A stretch of DNA of 33,526 nt from JABWBR01 sp036741235 (GCA_036741235.1 DAINSQ010000033.1:1-33526), one strand, 5' to 3'. Numbered from the stretch's first letter, positions 23,024 to 33,186 are shown. Made by a program: numbers and translations. The notes: generated by a model from the sequence alone, not told the origin.

Positions 23024-26000
23024 ATGTCTGCTTCTTCCGCAAAAGCTACGCTGGAACAACTACTTCGCGAACGCATATTGGTGCTCGACGGCGCCATGGG
23101 CACGATGATTCAACGCTATAAACTCGGCGAATCGGATTACCGGGGGCAGCGCTTTGCCGATTATCACCGCGATATCAAGGGCAACAATGATATCCTCTGT
23201 TTGACGCAGCCCCAGATCATCGGCGAAATACACCGGGCTTACCTCGAAGCCGGCGCTGATATTATCGAGACCAATACCTTCAACGCGACGTCAATTTCAC
23301 AGGCCGATTACGGCATGGAAGAATACGTATACGAGCTCAACCTGGAGGCCGCCCGCATTGCCCGGCGAGAGGCGGATGATTTTATGCAAAAAGATCCCTC
23401 CAAACCTCGATTTGTGGCCGGCGCATTGGGGCCTACCAATAAAACGGCTTCACTCTCGCCCGATGTGAATAACCCCGGCTTTCGCGCAGTTGGTTTCGAC
23501 GAGATCAAAGCGGCGTATTATGAACAGGCCCGCGGACTCGTCGACGGCGGGGCCGATATTTTGCTTGTAGAAACGATTTTTGATACGCTTAACGCAAAAG
23601 CCGCCATTTTTGCCATCGACCAACTGATGGAAGAACGCGGGCTCGATATGCCCCTGATGATTTCGGGCACGATCACCGACGCAAGCGGCCGCACTTTATC
23701 GGGGCAAACCGTGGAAGCATTCTGGATATCCATCAGCCATGCCCGACTGCTCAGCGTGGGCCTCAACTGCGCCCTGGGCGCCAAAGAGATGCGCCCCCAC
23801 CTCGAATCGCTATCAATGATAGCCGATTGCTTTGTCAGCGCCTACCCCAATGCCGGGCTACCCAACGAGTTTGGCGCTTACGACCAGGGCGCCGAGGAAA
23901 TGAAGGCTTATATCCGCGATTTTGCGCTCAGCGGGTTTGTCAATATTATCGGCGGCTGTTGCGGCACCACCCCCGACCACATCAGGGCCATGTGCGAGGG
24001 CGTCAAAGGTCTGCCGCCCCGCGTCATCCCCACACAGCCGGCGTATACCATGCTCAGCGGTATGGAGCCGCTTATTATTCGACCCAATACCAACTTCGTC
24101 AATGTAGGCGAGCGCACCAACGTAACCGGCTCAAGGCAGTTTGCCCGACTTATCAAATCGGGCGACTATGCGGCGGCGCTGGCAGTCGCCCAGCATCAGG
24201 TGGAAGGCGGCGCACAGATCATCGACGTCAACATGGACGAGGGCATGCTCGATTCGGAAAAGGCTATGGCCGACTTTCTGAACCTGGTCATGTCCGAACC
24301 CGATATTGCCAAACTGCCCATTATGATCGATTCTTCGAAGTTCCCCGTCATTGAAGCCGGCCTCAAATGCGTACAGGGCAAAAGCGTGGTCAACTCGATT
24401 TCCCTCAAAGAAGGCGAAGCCGAGTTTATCCGCCAGGCCAAACTGGTGCGCCGCTATGGAGCAGCCGTGATTGTGATGGCCTTCGATGAAGCAGGGCAGG
24501 CCGATACCATTGAGCGCAAAGTAGACATTTGCGTGCGGGCGTATCGCATTCTTACTCAGCAAGTAGGGTTCAAACCGCAGGATATCATTTTTGACCCCAA
24601 TATTTTTGCAGTAGCCACAGGTATTGAAGAACACAACAATTACGCGCTGTACTATATCGAGGCTACGCGCCGTATCAAACAATTGTGCCCCGGCGCTAAA
24701 ATCAGCGGCGGCGTCAGCAATATTTCGTTTTCCTATCGCGGCAACGACAGGGTGCGGGAGGCCATGCATTCCGCCTTCCTATACCACGCTATTCATGCCG
24801 GCATGGACATGGGCATCGTCAATGCAGGTATGATCGACGTGTACGAAGAAATTCCAAAGGACCTGCTCGAACTCGTAGAAGACGTGCTGTTTAACCGCCG
24901 CCCCGACGCCACAGAGCGCCTCACCGCTTATGCAGAACAGGTAAAAGACGACGGCGGCCGCACGCTCCACAAAGACCTCGCCTGGCGCGAGCACCCGGTG
25001 GCGCAGCGCATCACCCACGCACTGGTGAAAGGTATTACCGATTATATCGAAGAAGATGTGGAAGAAGCCCGCCTGCACTATCCCTCCCCGCTGGCCGTCA
25101 TCGAAGGCCCCCTGATGGATGGAATGAACGTGGTCGGCGACTTGTTCGGCGAAGGCAAAATGTTCCTGCCTCAAGTAGTCAAAAGCGCCCGGGTCATGAA
25201 AAAAGCCGTGGGTTACCTCACCCCTTTTATCGAAGCGGAAAAAGCCGCCGGCGGCAGTTCGGCCAAAGGACGGATATTGCTGGCCACTGTTAAAGGCGAT
25301 GTGCACGACATCGGTAAAAATATCGTCGGCGTGGTGCTGGGTTGCAACAACTACGAAATCATCGATCTGGGTGTAATGACCCCTGCCGACCGCATCCTCG
25401 ACGCCGCTATTGAACGCCAGGCCGACATCATCGGGCTCAGCGGCCTCATCACCCCTTCGCTCGACGAAATGGTGCATGTCGCCCGCGAAATGGAGCGCCG
25501 CGGATTTAAGGTTCCCCTGCTCATAGGCGGGGCAACTACCTCAAAAACGCATACCGCCGTTAAAATAGAACCGCAGTACAGCGGTCCCGTCATACACGTA
25601 CTCGACGCCTCGCGCAGCGTAGCCGTGGCCGGCGCGCTGCTCAGCGCCGACGAGAATACCCGCAGCAACTACATTCTCGATACCAAAGCAGATTATGCCC
25701 TCATCAGGGAGCAACGCGCCCGCCGCCAGTCGGGGAAAAATTTTCTAACCCTGGAACAAGCCCGCGAAAACCGGGTAAAAATTGACTGGCAGGGGTACCA
25801 GCCCCCGCGCCCGGCCAGGATGGGCATTACGACATTTGAAGACTATTCCCTGGCTGAACTCGTCGACTATATCGACTGGACGCCGTTTTTCTCCTCCTGG
25901 CAATTGGCAGGCAAATATCCCGCTATTTTTGAAGATGATGTGATTGGCGTTGAAGCCCGAAAATTATACAACGATGCGCGCAAGCTGCTACAACGAATTG

Positions 26001-26734
26001 TCGACGAAAAATGGCTGACGGCCCGGGCAGTAGTCGGCCTGTTCCCCGCCAACAGTATCGGCGACGATATTGAACTCTATAGCGATGATTCGCGAACAAC
26101 TGTGCTGGCTACGTTGCACCATTTGCGCCAGCAGGTACAAAAAGCCGAGGGCCGGCCCAATTTTTGCCTGAGCGATTTTGTTGCGCCCAAAGCCGGCGGC
26201 CCCGGCGACTATATCGGCGCTTTTGCCGTCACCGCCGGCATCGGTATCGAAAAATGGATCGAGCAGTTTGAAAGCCAACACGACGACTACCACGCCATCA
26301 TGCTCAAAGCCCTGGCCGATCGCCTGGCCGAAGCCCTGGCCGAACGTATGCACGAACGGGTGCGCCGCGAATACTGGGGGTATGCCTCTCTGGAAAACCT
26401 CGACAACAACGCCCTCATCGACGAACAATACCAGGGTATCCGCCCCGCTCCCGGCTATCCGGCCTGCCCGGAACACACCGAAAAACGCACTTTGTGGACA
26501 TTGCTGGATGTAGAAGCGCGCATTGGTATGCAACTTACCGAAAGCTGCGCCATGTATCCCGCGGCTTCGGTTAGCGGATGGTATTTTGCCCACCCACAGT
26601 CCGCCTATTTTGGATTGGGACAAATTGGCAAAGATCAAGCGGAAGACTACGCACGCCGCAAAGGTATGATTGCCGCTACCGCCGAACGCTGGCTGGCGCC
26701 GGTGTTAAATTACGATCCGGTTACGGAGGAGTAG
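23024..26734 (+). CDS. metH: Cobalamin-dependent methionine synthase
   Basis: MetH transfers a methyl group from methyl-tetrahydrofolate via cobalamin to homocysteine. All four modules are present in about 1236 residues. The homocysteine domain (about 10-325) has zinc Cys residues in GLNCALG and GGCCGTT near residue 310. The pterin domain (about 350-620) begins FVNVGERTNVTGS. The cobalamin domain (about 640-890) has DVHDIGKN, the cobalt-ligand His near 761. The reactivation domain (about 900-1236) has RPAPGYPACPEH and ESCAMYPAASVSGWYFAHP. Length matches the E. coli enzyme. I chose ATG 23024; GTG 23018 would add two residues. No cobalamin riboswitch was recognised upstream. It needs vitamin B12, so the cell must make or import it. 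Confidence 0.97.
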   Translation: MSASSAKATLEQLLRERILVLDGAMGTMIQRYKLGESDYRGQRFADYHRDIKGNNDILCLTQPQIIGEIHRAYLEAGADIIETNTFNATSISQADYGMEEYVYELNLEAARIARREADDFMQKDPSKPRFVAGALGPTNKTASLSPDVNNPGFRAVGFDEIKAAYYEQARGLVDGGADILLVETIFDTLNAKAAIFAIDQLMEERGLDMPLMISGTITDASGRTLSGQTVEAFWISISHARLLSVGLNCALGAKEMRPHLESLSMIADCFVSAYPNAGLPNEFGAYDQGAEEMKAYIRDFALSGFVNIIGGCCGTTPDHIRAMCEGVKGLPPRVIPTQPAYTMLSGMEPLIIRPNTNFVNVGERTNVTGSRQFARLIKSGDYAAALAVAQHQVEGGAQIIDVNMDEGMLDSEKAMADFLNLVMSEPDIAKLPIMIDSSKFPVIEAGLKCVQGKSVVNSISLKEGEAEFIRQAKLVRRYGAAVIVMAFDEAGQADTIERKVDICVRAYRILTQQVGFKPQDIIFDPNIFAVATGIEEHNNYALYYIEATRRIKQLCPGAKISGGVSNISFSYRGNDRVREAMHSAFLYHAIHAGMDMGIVNAGMIDVYEEIPKDLLELVEDVLFNRRPDATERLTAYAEQVKDDGGRTLHKDLAWREHPVAQRITHALVKGITDYIEEDVEEARLHYPSPLAVIEGPLMDGMNVVGDLFGEGKMFLPQVVKSARVMKKAVGYLTPFIEAEKAAGGSSAKGRILLATVKGDVHDIGKNIVGVVLGCNNYEIIDLGVMTPADRILDAAIERQADIIGLSGLITPSLDEMVHVAREMERRGFKVPLLIGGATTSKTHTAVKIEPQYSGPVIHVLDASRSVAVAGALLSADENTRSNYILDTKADYALIREQRARRQSGKNFLTLEQARENRVKIDWQGYQPPRPARMGITTFEDYSLAELVDYIDWTPFFSSWQLAGKYPAIFEDDVIGVEARKLYNDARKLLQRIVDEKWLTARAVVGLFPANSIGDDIELYSDDSRTTVLATLHHLRQQVQKAEGRPNFCLSDFVAPKAGGPGDYIGAFAVTAGIGIEKWIEQFESQHDDYHAIMLKALADRLAEALAERMHERVRREYWGYASLENLDNNALIDEQYQGIRPAPGYPACPEHTEKRTLWTLLDVEARIGMQLTESCAMYPAASVSGWYFAHPQSAYFGLGQIGKDQAEDYARRKGMIAATAERWLAPVLNYDPVTEE

Positions 26735-26824
26735 GATGTAAGATGATGGATGTTGGGATGAACCGTCTGCCATAGATAATTACTTCTCCAAAAATGGCTA
26801 TCTTGCATACAAATAATAAGCATC

Positions 26825-27820
26825 ATGAAAACCCGTAATTTGTTATTAGCGCTTGTTTGCCAGCTTACAGTAGCAATGGTGAATGCCCAGGTCATGGGCA
26901 ATTATGCACAGCAGCAACAAACATACCAGAACATCAACGTCAATGCCCAATACAGAGGAGTCCCCAAAGCTGCCGCCATACTCGACGGCAACGTAATGGA
27001 AATCAGCATCAACTCCTTGTATAACCGCCAGGCAGAAGCTTATACGGCGATATTTACTTTATCGCAAACGGGAAAAACCGCTGAAGAAACCAACGAATTA
27101 TTAAACACAAGACTCAACGGGTTGATAGCGGCATTGAAAGGCCTGGGTATTGCCGAATCCGACCTGTACGTCGACATGGTCAACTTCCTGCCCAAATACG
27201 AATACGATGTCAGCAAAAAAATATTTTCAAAAAAAACCTACACCGAAATACCCAAAGGATTTGAACTTCAAAAAAATATCCACATTCGATACGCCAACCC
27301 TGCTTTGCTGGAGCAGATCGTAACCGCCGCCGCCCGGCAGGAAATCTATGACATTGTCAAAGTTGATTATTTCATCAAAGATCAGCAGTCGGTGTATACC
27401 CAATTGCGCAAACTCACCTTTGATTACCTCAAAACCATAACGGCGCAATACCGGCTTATTGGTTTGCAACTCGACTCGGCCTACCTGATCACGGCCGAAA
27501 ATGCCTGGGTGGCCTATCCCATCAATCGTTATGAAACCTACCAGGCCTATTCCGCGCAAGGACTGGATTACATGGAAAAAAGCAACGCTATCATACAAAC
27601 GGCTGATAAACCCGTGCTGCGCTTTTACAATGCCGTACCGGCCAATGACTATGATATTGTAGTCAATCCCGAAATTCTGGAGCCCGCTATTCAGTTTTCA
27701 TACAACCTGGTGGCGCGTTTCACCTTGCCCGAGCGTCAGCCGGCAGTGAAGACCCAGGTTAAAAAAGAATTTGTGTGGTTGACCCCCACCGGCGAGGTCA
27801 AAACCATTAAAGTAGACTGA
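26825..27820 (+). CDS. Secreted SIMPL-domain (DUF541) protein
   Basis: The 331-residue protein has a signal peptide (MKTRNLLLALVCQLTVAMVNAQ). Most of the rest (about 45-305) resembles the SIMPL/DUF541 fold: ISINSLYNRQAEAYTAIFTLSQTGKTAEETNELLNTRLNGLIAALKGLGI, then DMVNFLPKYEYDVSKK, IHIRYANPALLEQIVTAAA and a closing YNLVARFTLPE. Such domains are periplasmic or outer-membrane associated and of unclear biochemical role. A short tail (VKKEFVWLTPTGEVKTIKVD) follows. It stands alone between metH and a long gap. A weak -7-like TATCTTGC lies about 30 bases upstream. Confidence 0.78.
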   Translation: MKTRNLLLALVCQLTVAMVNAQVMGNYAQQQQTYQNINVNAQYRGVPKAAAILDGNVMEISINSLYNRQAEAYTAIFTLSQTGKTAEETNELLNTRLNGLIAALKGLGIAESDLYVDMVNFLPKYEYDVSKKIFSKKTYTEIPKGFELQKNIHIRYANPALLEQIVTAAARQEIYDIVKVDYFIKDQQSVYTQLRKLTFDYLKTITAQYRLIGLQLDSAYLITAENAWVAYPINRYETYQAYSAQGLDYMEKSNAIIQTADKPVLRFYNAVPANDYDIVVNPEILEPAIQFSYNLVARFTLPERQPAVKTQVKKEFVWLTPTGEVKTIKVD

Positions 27821-28372
27821 CGGCAGCGTTTGAATTGTCATGGAAATGTAAAAAGCGCCAACTTTTTTGCAAATAGAAAACGCACATAATCAATGTAATA
27901 GTAAAACTATCAGCCGAGCGGGCGCGGAAATCATTGCAAAATACAGGCAGCACTTTTAATTTTGCGATCGTTTTCAATCAGATTGGCGTTTGTCTAACCC
28001 CGGGAATTAATATAAAACAAAGCGGGCGGAGTCATAAAAAAGTTTTAACTTTGGTGGACACGCTTACAAACGAATGTTTGTTTTACTGTTGAATTGTTGA
28101 TGAAAAGTGAGTCAAAGCCGCGCCAAAATGAAGCCCCACTCAAGGGCATGCGGCAAAACAAGGATATCCTTGGCCATTCTTATTGTTTTTGAACATAATC
28201 CCGTGAACATCAACGCCTCGCAATGCAGGTTTCAGCGAGTGCGACACTACTTTTGTTTGGATATACAACCGGCAGGCTCGATAGTCGGGTTTGCTGTAAG
28301 TATATAAGTAGCAGCCATCTATTTATGATGTTGCTCATTTTCCAAATTAGTTAACCAAATTATGGATTAATT
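27821..28372 (+). other. Long intergenic region / possible 5' leader upstream of susC
   Basis: This 552-bp gap contains no convincing gene; a 66-codon frame at 28107-28307 lacks any protein-like features. Two -7-like elements occur: TAACTTTG at 28046-28053 and TACTTTTG at 28248-28255, neither with a good -33. A perfect 14-bp palindrome CAAGGATATCCTTG lies at 28159-28172. A weak A-rich/T-rich hairpin (AAAAAG at 27850-27855, CTTTTT at 27862-27867) follows the SIMPL gene and may terminate it. If the first -7 element is used, the susC leader would be about 310 bases. Confidence 0.45.
28159..28172. promoter_or_regulatory. Perfect 14-bp palindrome upstream of susC
   Basis: CAAGGATATCCTTG reads the same on both strands. 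It lies about 200 bases before the susC start and 110 bases downstream of a -7-like TAACTTTG. It could be a dimeric regulator site; no regulator is identified. Confidence 0.35.
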
Positions 28373-31300
28373 ATGAAAAAACTCTTATTCAGTTTTGCGC
28401 TGATCCTGTGCTGTGCCACTATCACCCTGGCTCAGCGCACGATAACCGGCTCAGTATCTGACCAGGATGGACAGCCGTTGATCGGCGCCAGCATCCTGGT
28501 GAAAGGTACGACCTCCGGTACGGTCACCGATGTTGACGGTAAGTACTCCGTTAACGTTCCGGCTGATGCTACCACTCTTGTTGTGAGCTACACCGGCTTC
28601 ACCACGCAGGAAGTGGCTATCGGCGCCTCCAACATCATCGATGTCAAACTGGCTTCCGGTATCGGCCTGGATGAAGTGGTGGTAGTAGGTTATGGCGCTC
28701 AGGCTAAAAGAGACGTAACCGGCTCGATTTCCAAGGTCAAGGGAGAGAGTATCGCCAACCTGGCTTCGCCCAGCTTTGTACAGCAATTGGCCGGCCGCGC
28801 CGCCGGCGTGCAGGTACAGAACACCTCGGGTATCCTGGGCGCTGCGCCTCAGATTCGCGTGCGCGGCGTTAACTCGATTTCTTCGGGTACGCAGCCGTTG
28901 ATCGTTATTGACGGTGTGCCTGCTATCAGCGGCAACGTGGGCGGTTTTACGCCTGCCAACGCTTTGGCCGACATCAACCCGAACGACATTGAATCTTTCG
29001 AAGTACTGAAAGACGGCGCCGCTACGGCTATCTACGGCTCACGCGCTGCCAACGGCGTTATCCTGATCACCACCAAGCGCGGTAAGTCGGGTAAGGCCAA
29101 GTTCAACTACGATGCTTTCTACGGTAGTGCAAAAGCAGTACAATTGTTCGATCTGTTGGAAGCAGAAGACTTCGTGACGATCAACAACGAAAAGTACACC
29201 AACTCGGGCGCCAACCCGGTTGCCAACCTGCAAACCCGCCCCGACGGCAGCATCGTTAACACCAATTGGCAGGATGAAGTATTCCGCTCGGGCGCTCAAC
29301 AGAGCCACTCTTTCTCTGTTACCGGCGGTACTGACAAACTCAGCTACTTCCTGTCTCTGGGCTTCACCGATCAGCAGGGTATTGCTGTTTCCAACGACCT
29401 GCGCCGTTATTCTTTCCGCGCCAACCTGGAGCAGAAAGTTAACAACTGGCTGAAAGTAGGTTTCAACAGCGGCGTTACGCAACAGCGCAACAGAGGCCCG
29501 CTGACCGGCTCTAACAACCTCTCCGGTAACACCTTCGCAGTGATCCGTATGTTGCCGAACGTTGAAGTTTACGACCCCAACGATCCTACGGGTTACAACA
29601 TCGACGATGCCAACCCGCGCTCACTGGGCCGCGGCGCCAACGTAGACGTTATTTCCAACGGTATTCCCAACCAGCGTTTTGTATTGGACAACGACCGCCG
29701 CCAGTCTGACTCCTGGCGTCTGCTCGGCAATACTTACATCGAGTTTAACCTGATGGAAGGCCTTACCTTCCGCTCGCAAGTGGGTATTGACGGTAGCCTC
29801 GTTGACGACTACGTTTTCAACGATCCCCGCCACGGCGACGGCTTCTCGGCCAACGGCGTGATCTCGCAGGCCTACAGCCCGTTTGTTCGCTGGAACTGGC
29901 AGAACATCTTGTCTTACAACAAAACCATTGCCGACAACCACAACATCGGCATTACTTTGGTACAGGAAAGCCAGAAAGAACGTTCGCGCTTTTTCCAGTC
30001 TACTGTTACCAACCTGGCTGACCGCTTCTATCAAGAGAACATCATCTCCGGTACGTTCGTTACGCCGACTGCTGCCGGCGACCTGGAAGAAAACGGCTTG
30101 AACTCTTACCTGGCTCGTTTGAACTACAACTTCGCCAACAAGTATTACATCAGCGCCCTGATCCGTCGCGACGCTTTGTCTGCATTGCCCGAAGACGGCC
30201 GCGTGGGTTACTTCCCCGGCTTCTCTTTCGCTTATCGTATCTCTGAAGAAGGTTTCTGGGAAGGTTTGCGCGACGTCGTTTCCGACCTGCGTATCCGCGG
30301 TTCTTATGCTGAAACGGGTAACACCAGCATTGGCAACTATCCGTATATCGGTTCGTACGGCTCTGCTTTGTACGGTACTCAAAACGGTATTGCATACAAC
30401 AACTTCGGCAACAACGAGTTGAAGTGGGAATCTCAGAAGAAAACCGACGTAGGCTTGGACATCGGCTTGTTTAACAACCGCTACAACATCTCGGTTGCTT
30501 ACTGGATTCAGGACAACGCCGACATCATCCTGCAAGCTCCTACGGCGCCTTCGCTCGGTATCCCGGGCAACGTGATCAACAAAAACGTAGGTCGCGTTAA
30601 AGGCCAGGGTATTGAAGTTACTTTGGACGCCGACGTAGTTCGTGCAGGCGATTTCCGCTGGAATACTTCTATCAACTTCTCTACGCAGAACAACGAAGTA
30701 CTTGAACTGGTTAACAATCAGGACATTATCACCGCATACAACATCATCCGCGTAGGCGAGCCTATTCGCGCTATCTACGGCTTTGATTATGTAGGCGTAA
30801 ACACTGCCAATGGCAACCCGATCTACCGCAAGGCTGACGGCACGCTCATCCAGGCTAACATCCCGACGCAAACTTATGTAGGTTACAACCCGGAAAACCC
30901 GGCTGAACTTGGCGCCGCCAGCTCGCTGTCTGCTGCCAGCGACCGTCGCGTACTGGGTTCTGCACTGCCTACCTGGTTTGGCGGTTTCGACAACAACTTT
31001 ACCTGGAAAGGCTTCGACCTGAACATCTTCTTCCGTTTCTCGGGCGGTAACGTTATTATGAACCGCACGCGCATTGAATTACTGAACCAAGGCTTTAACA
31101 ACAACGGCGCTGAAATCATGGGCCGCTGGGTAAGCGCTGACAACCCCGGCGACGGCCAGACGCCCCGCGTATGGCTCAACCGCGATAACTTCATCAACCA
31201 GCCTGACTTCGCTTCTACCCGCTGGGTGGAAAAAGGCGACTTCCTGAGGTTGCAGAATATTTCACTGGGTTATTCGCTTCCCAAGTCTCTGTTGAACAAA

Positions 31301-31480
31301 GCCAACATCGAAAGCCTGCGCGTTTTCGTACAGGCCCAGAACCTGCTGACTTTCACGGAATACTCCGGTCTTGATCCCGAAACTTCTACCAACTTCAGCA
31401 CTGGCGCCGGCTTTGGTGAAGATTTCAACGGCAACCCGCAACAGCGCGTGATTTCTGCCGGTATTAACCTTGGTTTCTAA
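28373..31480 (+). CDS. SusC/RagA-family TonB-linked outer-membrane transporter
   Basis: The 1035-residue protein forms the outer-membrane barrel of a SusCD nutrient importer. It has a signal peptide (1-21, ending LAQ) and a carboxypeptidase-regulatory-like domain (about 22-95, ITGSVSDQDGQPLIGASILVKGTTSGTVTDVDGKYSV). The TonB box region LDEVVVVGYG follows (about 97-107), then the plug domain (about 115-225, with the SusC-specific IRVRGVNSISSGTQPLIVIDGVP) and the barrel, ending in GINLGF with a terminal Phe. Its codons are strongly biased (Phe almost always TTC after the signal peptide; many AAC, ATC, CGC/CGT), unlike neighbours such as metH, which suggests very high expression. The SusD partner lies 18 bases downstream. 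No enzyme genes indicate the substrate. Confidence 0.95.
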   Translation: MKKLLFSFALILCCATITLAQRTITGSVSDQDGQPLIGASILVKGTTSGTVTDVDGKYSVNVPADATTLVVSYTGFTTQEVAIGASNIIDVKLASGIGLDEVVVVGYGAQAKRDVTGSISKVKGESIANLASPSFVQQLAGRAAGVQVQNTSGILGAAPQIRVRGVNSISSGTQPLIVIDGVPAISGNVGGFTPANALADINPNDIESFEVLKDGAATAIYGSRAANGVILITTKRGKSGKAKFNYDAFYGSAKAVQLFDLLEAEDFVTINNEKYTNSGANPVANLQTRPDGSIVNTNWQDEVFRSGAQQSHSFSVTGGTDKLSYFLSLGFTDQQGIAVSNDLRRYSFRANLEQKVNNWLKVGFNSGVTQQRNRGPLTGSNNLSGNTFAVIRMLPNVEVYDPNDPTGYNIDDANPRSLGRGANVDVISNGIPNQRFVLDNDRRQSDSWRLLGNTYIEFNLMEGLTFRSQVGIDGSLVDDYVFNDPRHGDGFSANGVISQAYSPFVRWNWQNILSYNKTIADNHNIGITLVQESQKERSRFFQSTVTNLADRFYQENIISGTFVTPTAAGDLEENGLNSYLARLNYNFANKYYISALIRRDALSALPEDGRVGYFPGFSFAYRISEEGFWEGLRDVVSDLRIRGSYAETGNTSIGNYPYIGSYGSALYGTQNGIAYNNFGNNELKWESQKKTDVGLDIGLFNNRYNISVAYWIQDNADIILQAPTAPSLGIPGNVINKNVGRVKGQGIEVTLDADVVRAGDFRWNTSINFSTQNNEVLELVNNQDIITAYNIIRVGEPIRAIYGFDYVGVNTANGNPIYRKADGTLIQANIPTQTYVGYNPENPAELGAASSLSAASDRRVLGSALPTWFGGFDNNFTWKGFDLNIFFRFSGGNVIMNRTRIELLNQGFNNNGAEIMGRWVSADNPGDGQTPRVWLNRDNFINQPDFASTRWVEKGDFLRLQNISLGYSLPKSLLNKANIESLRVFVQAQNLLTFTEYSGLDPETSTNFSTGAGFGEDFNGNPQQRVISAGINLGF

Positions 31481-31498
31481 TTCAAAAATATCAGAGAC

Positions 31499-33085
31499 AT
31501 GAAAAATAATTTCATTCATAAAGCTCTCATCCTCCCTGTACTGGTTGCAGGGATGCTGCTGGCAACTTCCTGCGAAAAAGAGGTAACGGAACTGGAGCCT
31601 TTCGATCGCTTGTCGGAAGCGTCAGCTTTTGCTACTCCTGAGCGCTGTGCGCTGGCCGTTATTGGCGTTTATGATGCTGCCCAAAGCGGCTTCTACCTGG
31701 GCGGCCAGGTGCGCGGTTATCCGTTTGGCGCTGCCAACGTACAACAAGGCGATATGCGCGGCGAAGATATGCTCAACGTAGCTGCTTTTTACGCTTTTAC
31801 CTACGATGGCACGTACAACCCGACTACGCCCAACAACGGCTTTATGTGGCAGACGCTGTATGGCATGATCAACAAAGCCAACATCGTTATCGAAGGCATC
31901 CAGAAAGCAGTTGCCGATGGTACGATTACTGAGGCTACCGGTCTTGCATACGAAGGCGAACTTCGCTTCCTGCGCGCATTGGCTCACCACGAGTTGTTGA
32001 TCCACTTCGCTCGTCCGTATGCCCACACGGCAGGCGCCACCCACTTCGGCGTACCCTACCGCCGTCTGGCAGTTAATACGCCTGCTCGTCAGTTAGAAGC
32101 CGAGGCCCAGGGCCGCAATTCGGTGAAAGAGTGCTACGATTTCCTGATCGAAGATCTCAACTTTGCCGAAACCAACCTGCCGGAAACTCGCACGGGCGCG
32201 CTCAAGATTACGCGCGCTACCAAAGGCGCCGCTATCGCGCTGAAAACCCGCGTTTATCAGCACAAAGGCGACTGGGCTAACGTGATTACGGAAGCGCAGA
32301 AACTGACGGGTGGCCTGGGCGGTTATGCCCTCACGGCTACGCCCGAAGGTCCCTTTGCCAACAACACCAGCAACACCGAGTCTGTTTTCTCAATTGAAAA
32401 TGCCGCTACCGACAACCCGGGCGTTAACGGCGCTCTGCCGGTGATGTACAGTGTTGCTCCAGGTCGCGCTTTGGTGGCTATCAGCCCCATTATGTTCAAC
32501 GCTCCCTGGTGGCTGGAGTCTGACCTGCGCCGCTCTCAGTTGACGAAGATGGCCGCCAACGGCTATTTCTCCAACAAGTATCGCAAGATTGCTACACAGG
32601 ACGACGCCAACCCGATCATCCGCTATGCGGAAGTATTGCTGAACCTGGCCGAAGCCCAGGCTCGCCAGGGCAGTACTGGCCCCGCGCTCGACCTGCTCAA
32701 CCAGGTGCGCAACCGCTCGGTAACCGACCCGGCTCTCCAGTTTGAAGCCGGCGATTTCGCCGATGCCGATGCACTGGTACGCGCTATCCTGCGCGAACGC
32801 CGCATCGAGTTCCTGGGCGAAGGCCGCCGCTTCCCGGATATCCACCGCCTGGCGCTCGACTCTAAGTATAGCACCGGCGGCGTACCCGCCAAGGTGGCTT
32901 TCGGCAATACGACGATCGCCAGCTGGGGCTACGGCGTTAACTACGACGCTAATGAAACCTACATCGGTACACTCAACGCTTCTACGGCTATTCCCTACGA
33001 TAACTTCCGTTTCGTATGGCCTATCCCGCAAGAAGAACTGAACACCAACCCCGTGTTGGCCGCTCAGCAAAATGAAGGCTGGTAA
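31499..33085 (+). CDS. SusD/RagB-family nutrient-binding lipoprotein
   Basis: SusD-type proteins sit as a lid over the SusC barrel and bind the ligand at the cell surface. The 528-residue protein has a lipoprotein signal peptide with lipobox ATSC (Cys25), followed by acidic residues that favour surface export. N-terminal SusD helices run about 40-230 (MWQTLYGMINKANIVIEGI; LRFLRALAHHELLIHFARPY). The C-terminal RagB/SusD region follows, with PIIRYAEVLLNLAEAQAR, LLNQVRNRS, ILRERRIEFLGEGRRFPDIHR and the final IPQEELNTNPVL. Codon bias matches its susC partner. Ligand unknown: sugar, peptide and other polymers are all possible. Confidence 0.95.
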   Translation: MKNNFIHKALILPVLVAGMLLATSCEKEVTELEPFDRLSEASAFATPERCALAVIGVYDAAQSGFYLGGQVRGYPFGAANVQQGDMRGEDMLNVAAFYAFTYDGTYNPTTPNNGFMWQTLYGMINKANIVIEGIQKAVADGTITEATGLAYEGELRFLRALAHHELLIHFARPYAHTAGATHFGVPYRRLAVNTPARQLEAEAQGRNSVKECYDFLIEDLNFAETNLPETRTGALKITRATKGAAIALKTRVYQHKGDWANVITEAQKLTGGLGGYALTATPEGPFANNTSNTESVFSIENAATDNPGVNGALPVMYSVAPGRALVAISPIMFNAPWWLESDLRRSQLTKMAANGYFSNKYRKIATQDDANPIIRYAEVLLNLAEAQARQGSTGPALDLLNQVRNRSVTDPALQFEAGDFADADALVRAILRERRIEFLGEGRRFPDIHRLALDSKYSTGGVPAKVAFGNTTIASWGYGVNYDANETYIGTLNASTAIPYDNFRFVWPIPQEELNTNPVLAAQQNEGW

Positions 33086-33093
33086 GGTTTGAA

Positions 33094-33165
33094 GATTTGG
33101 TTGTTTGGTTATTCGGTTATTTGAGCCCCGGCTTTCATTTAACCGAATAACCGAATGACCAAATC
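33094..33165. repeat. Long imperfect inverted repeat after susD
   Basis: The arms 33094-33125 and 33134-33165 are largely complementary: GATTTGG on the left with CCAAATC on the right, and GGTTATTCGGTTAT with AACCGAATAACCGAA. The loop is about 8 bases (GCCCCGGC side). On the + strand an A-run follows rather than a T-run, so it is not a classical rho-independent terminator for susCD, but it may protect the mRNA 3' end. It includes a repeated GGTTATTCGG-type unit. Confidence 0.6.
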
Positions 33166-33186
33166 AAAAAAAAAGCTCAAAAAATA

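Noticed and set aside
28107..28307. 66-codon frame upstream of susC
   Set aside because: No signal, motif or start context; composition is that of an intergenic region. Treated as leader.
28373..33085. Complete polysaccharide utilisation locus
   Set aside because: No glycoside hydrolase, sulfatase, SusE/F or sensor-regulator is present in the window; only the susC-susD pair is supported.
33134..33175. Rho-independent terminator of susCD
   Set aside because: The inverted repeat is followed by A, not T, on the coding strand.
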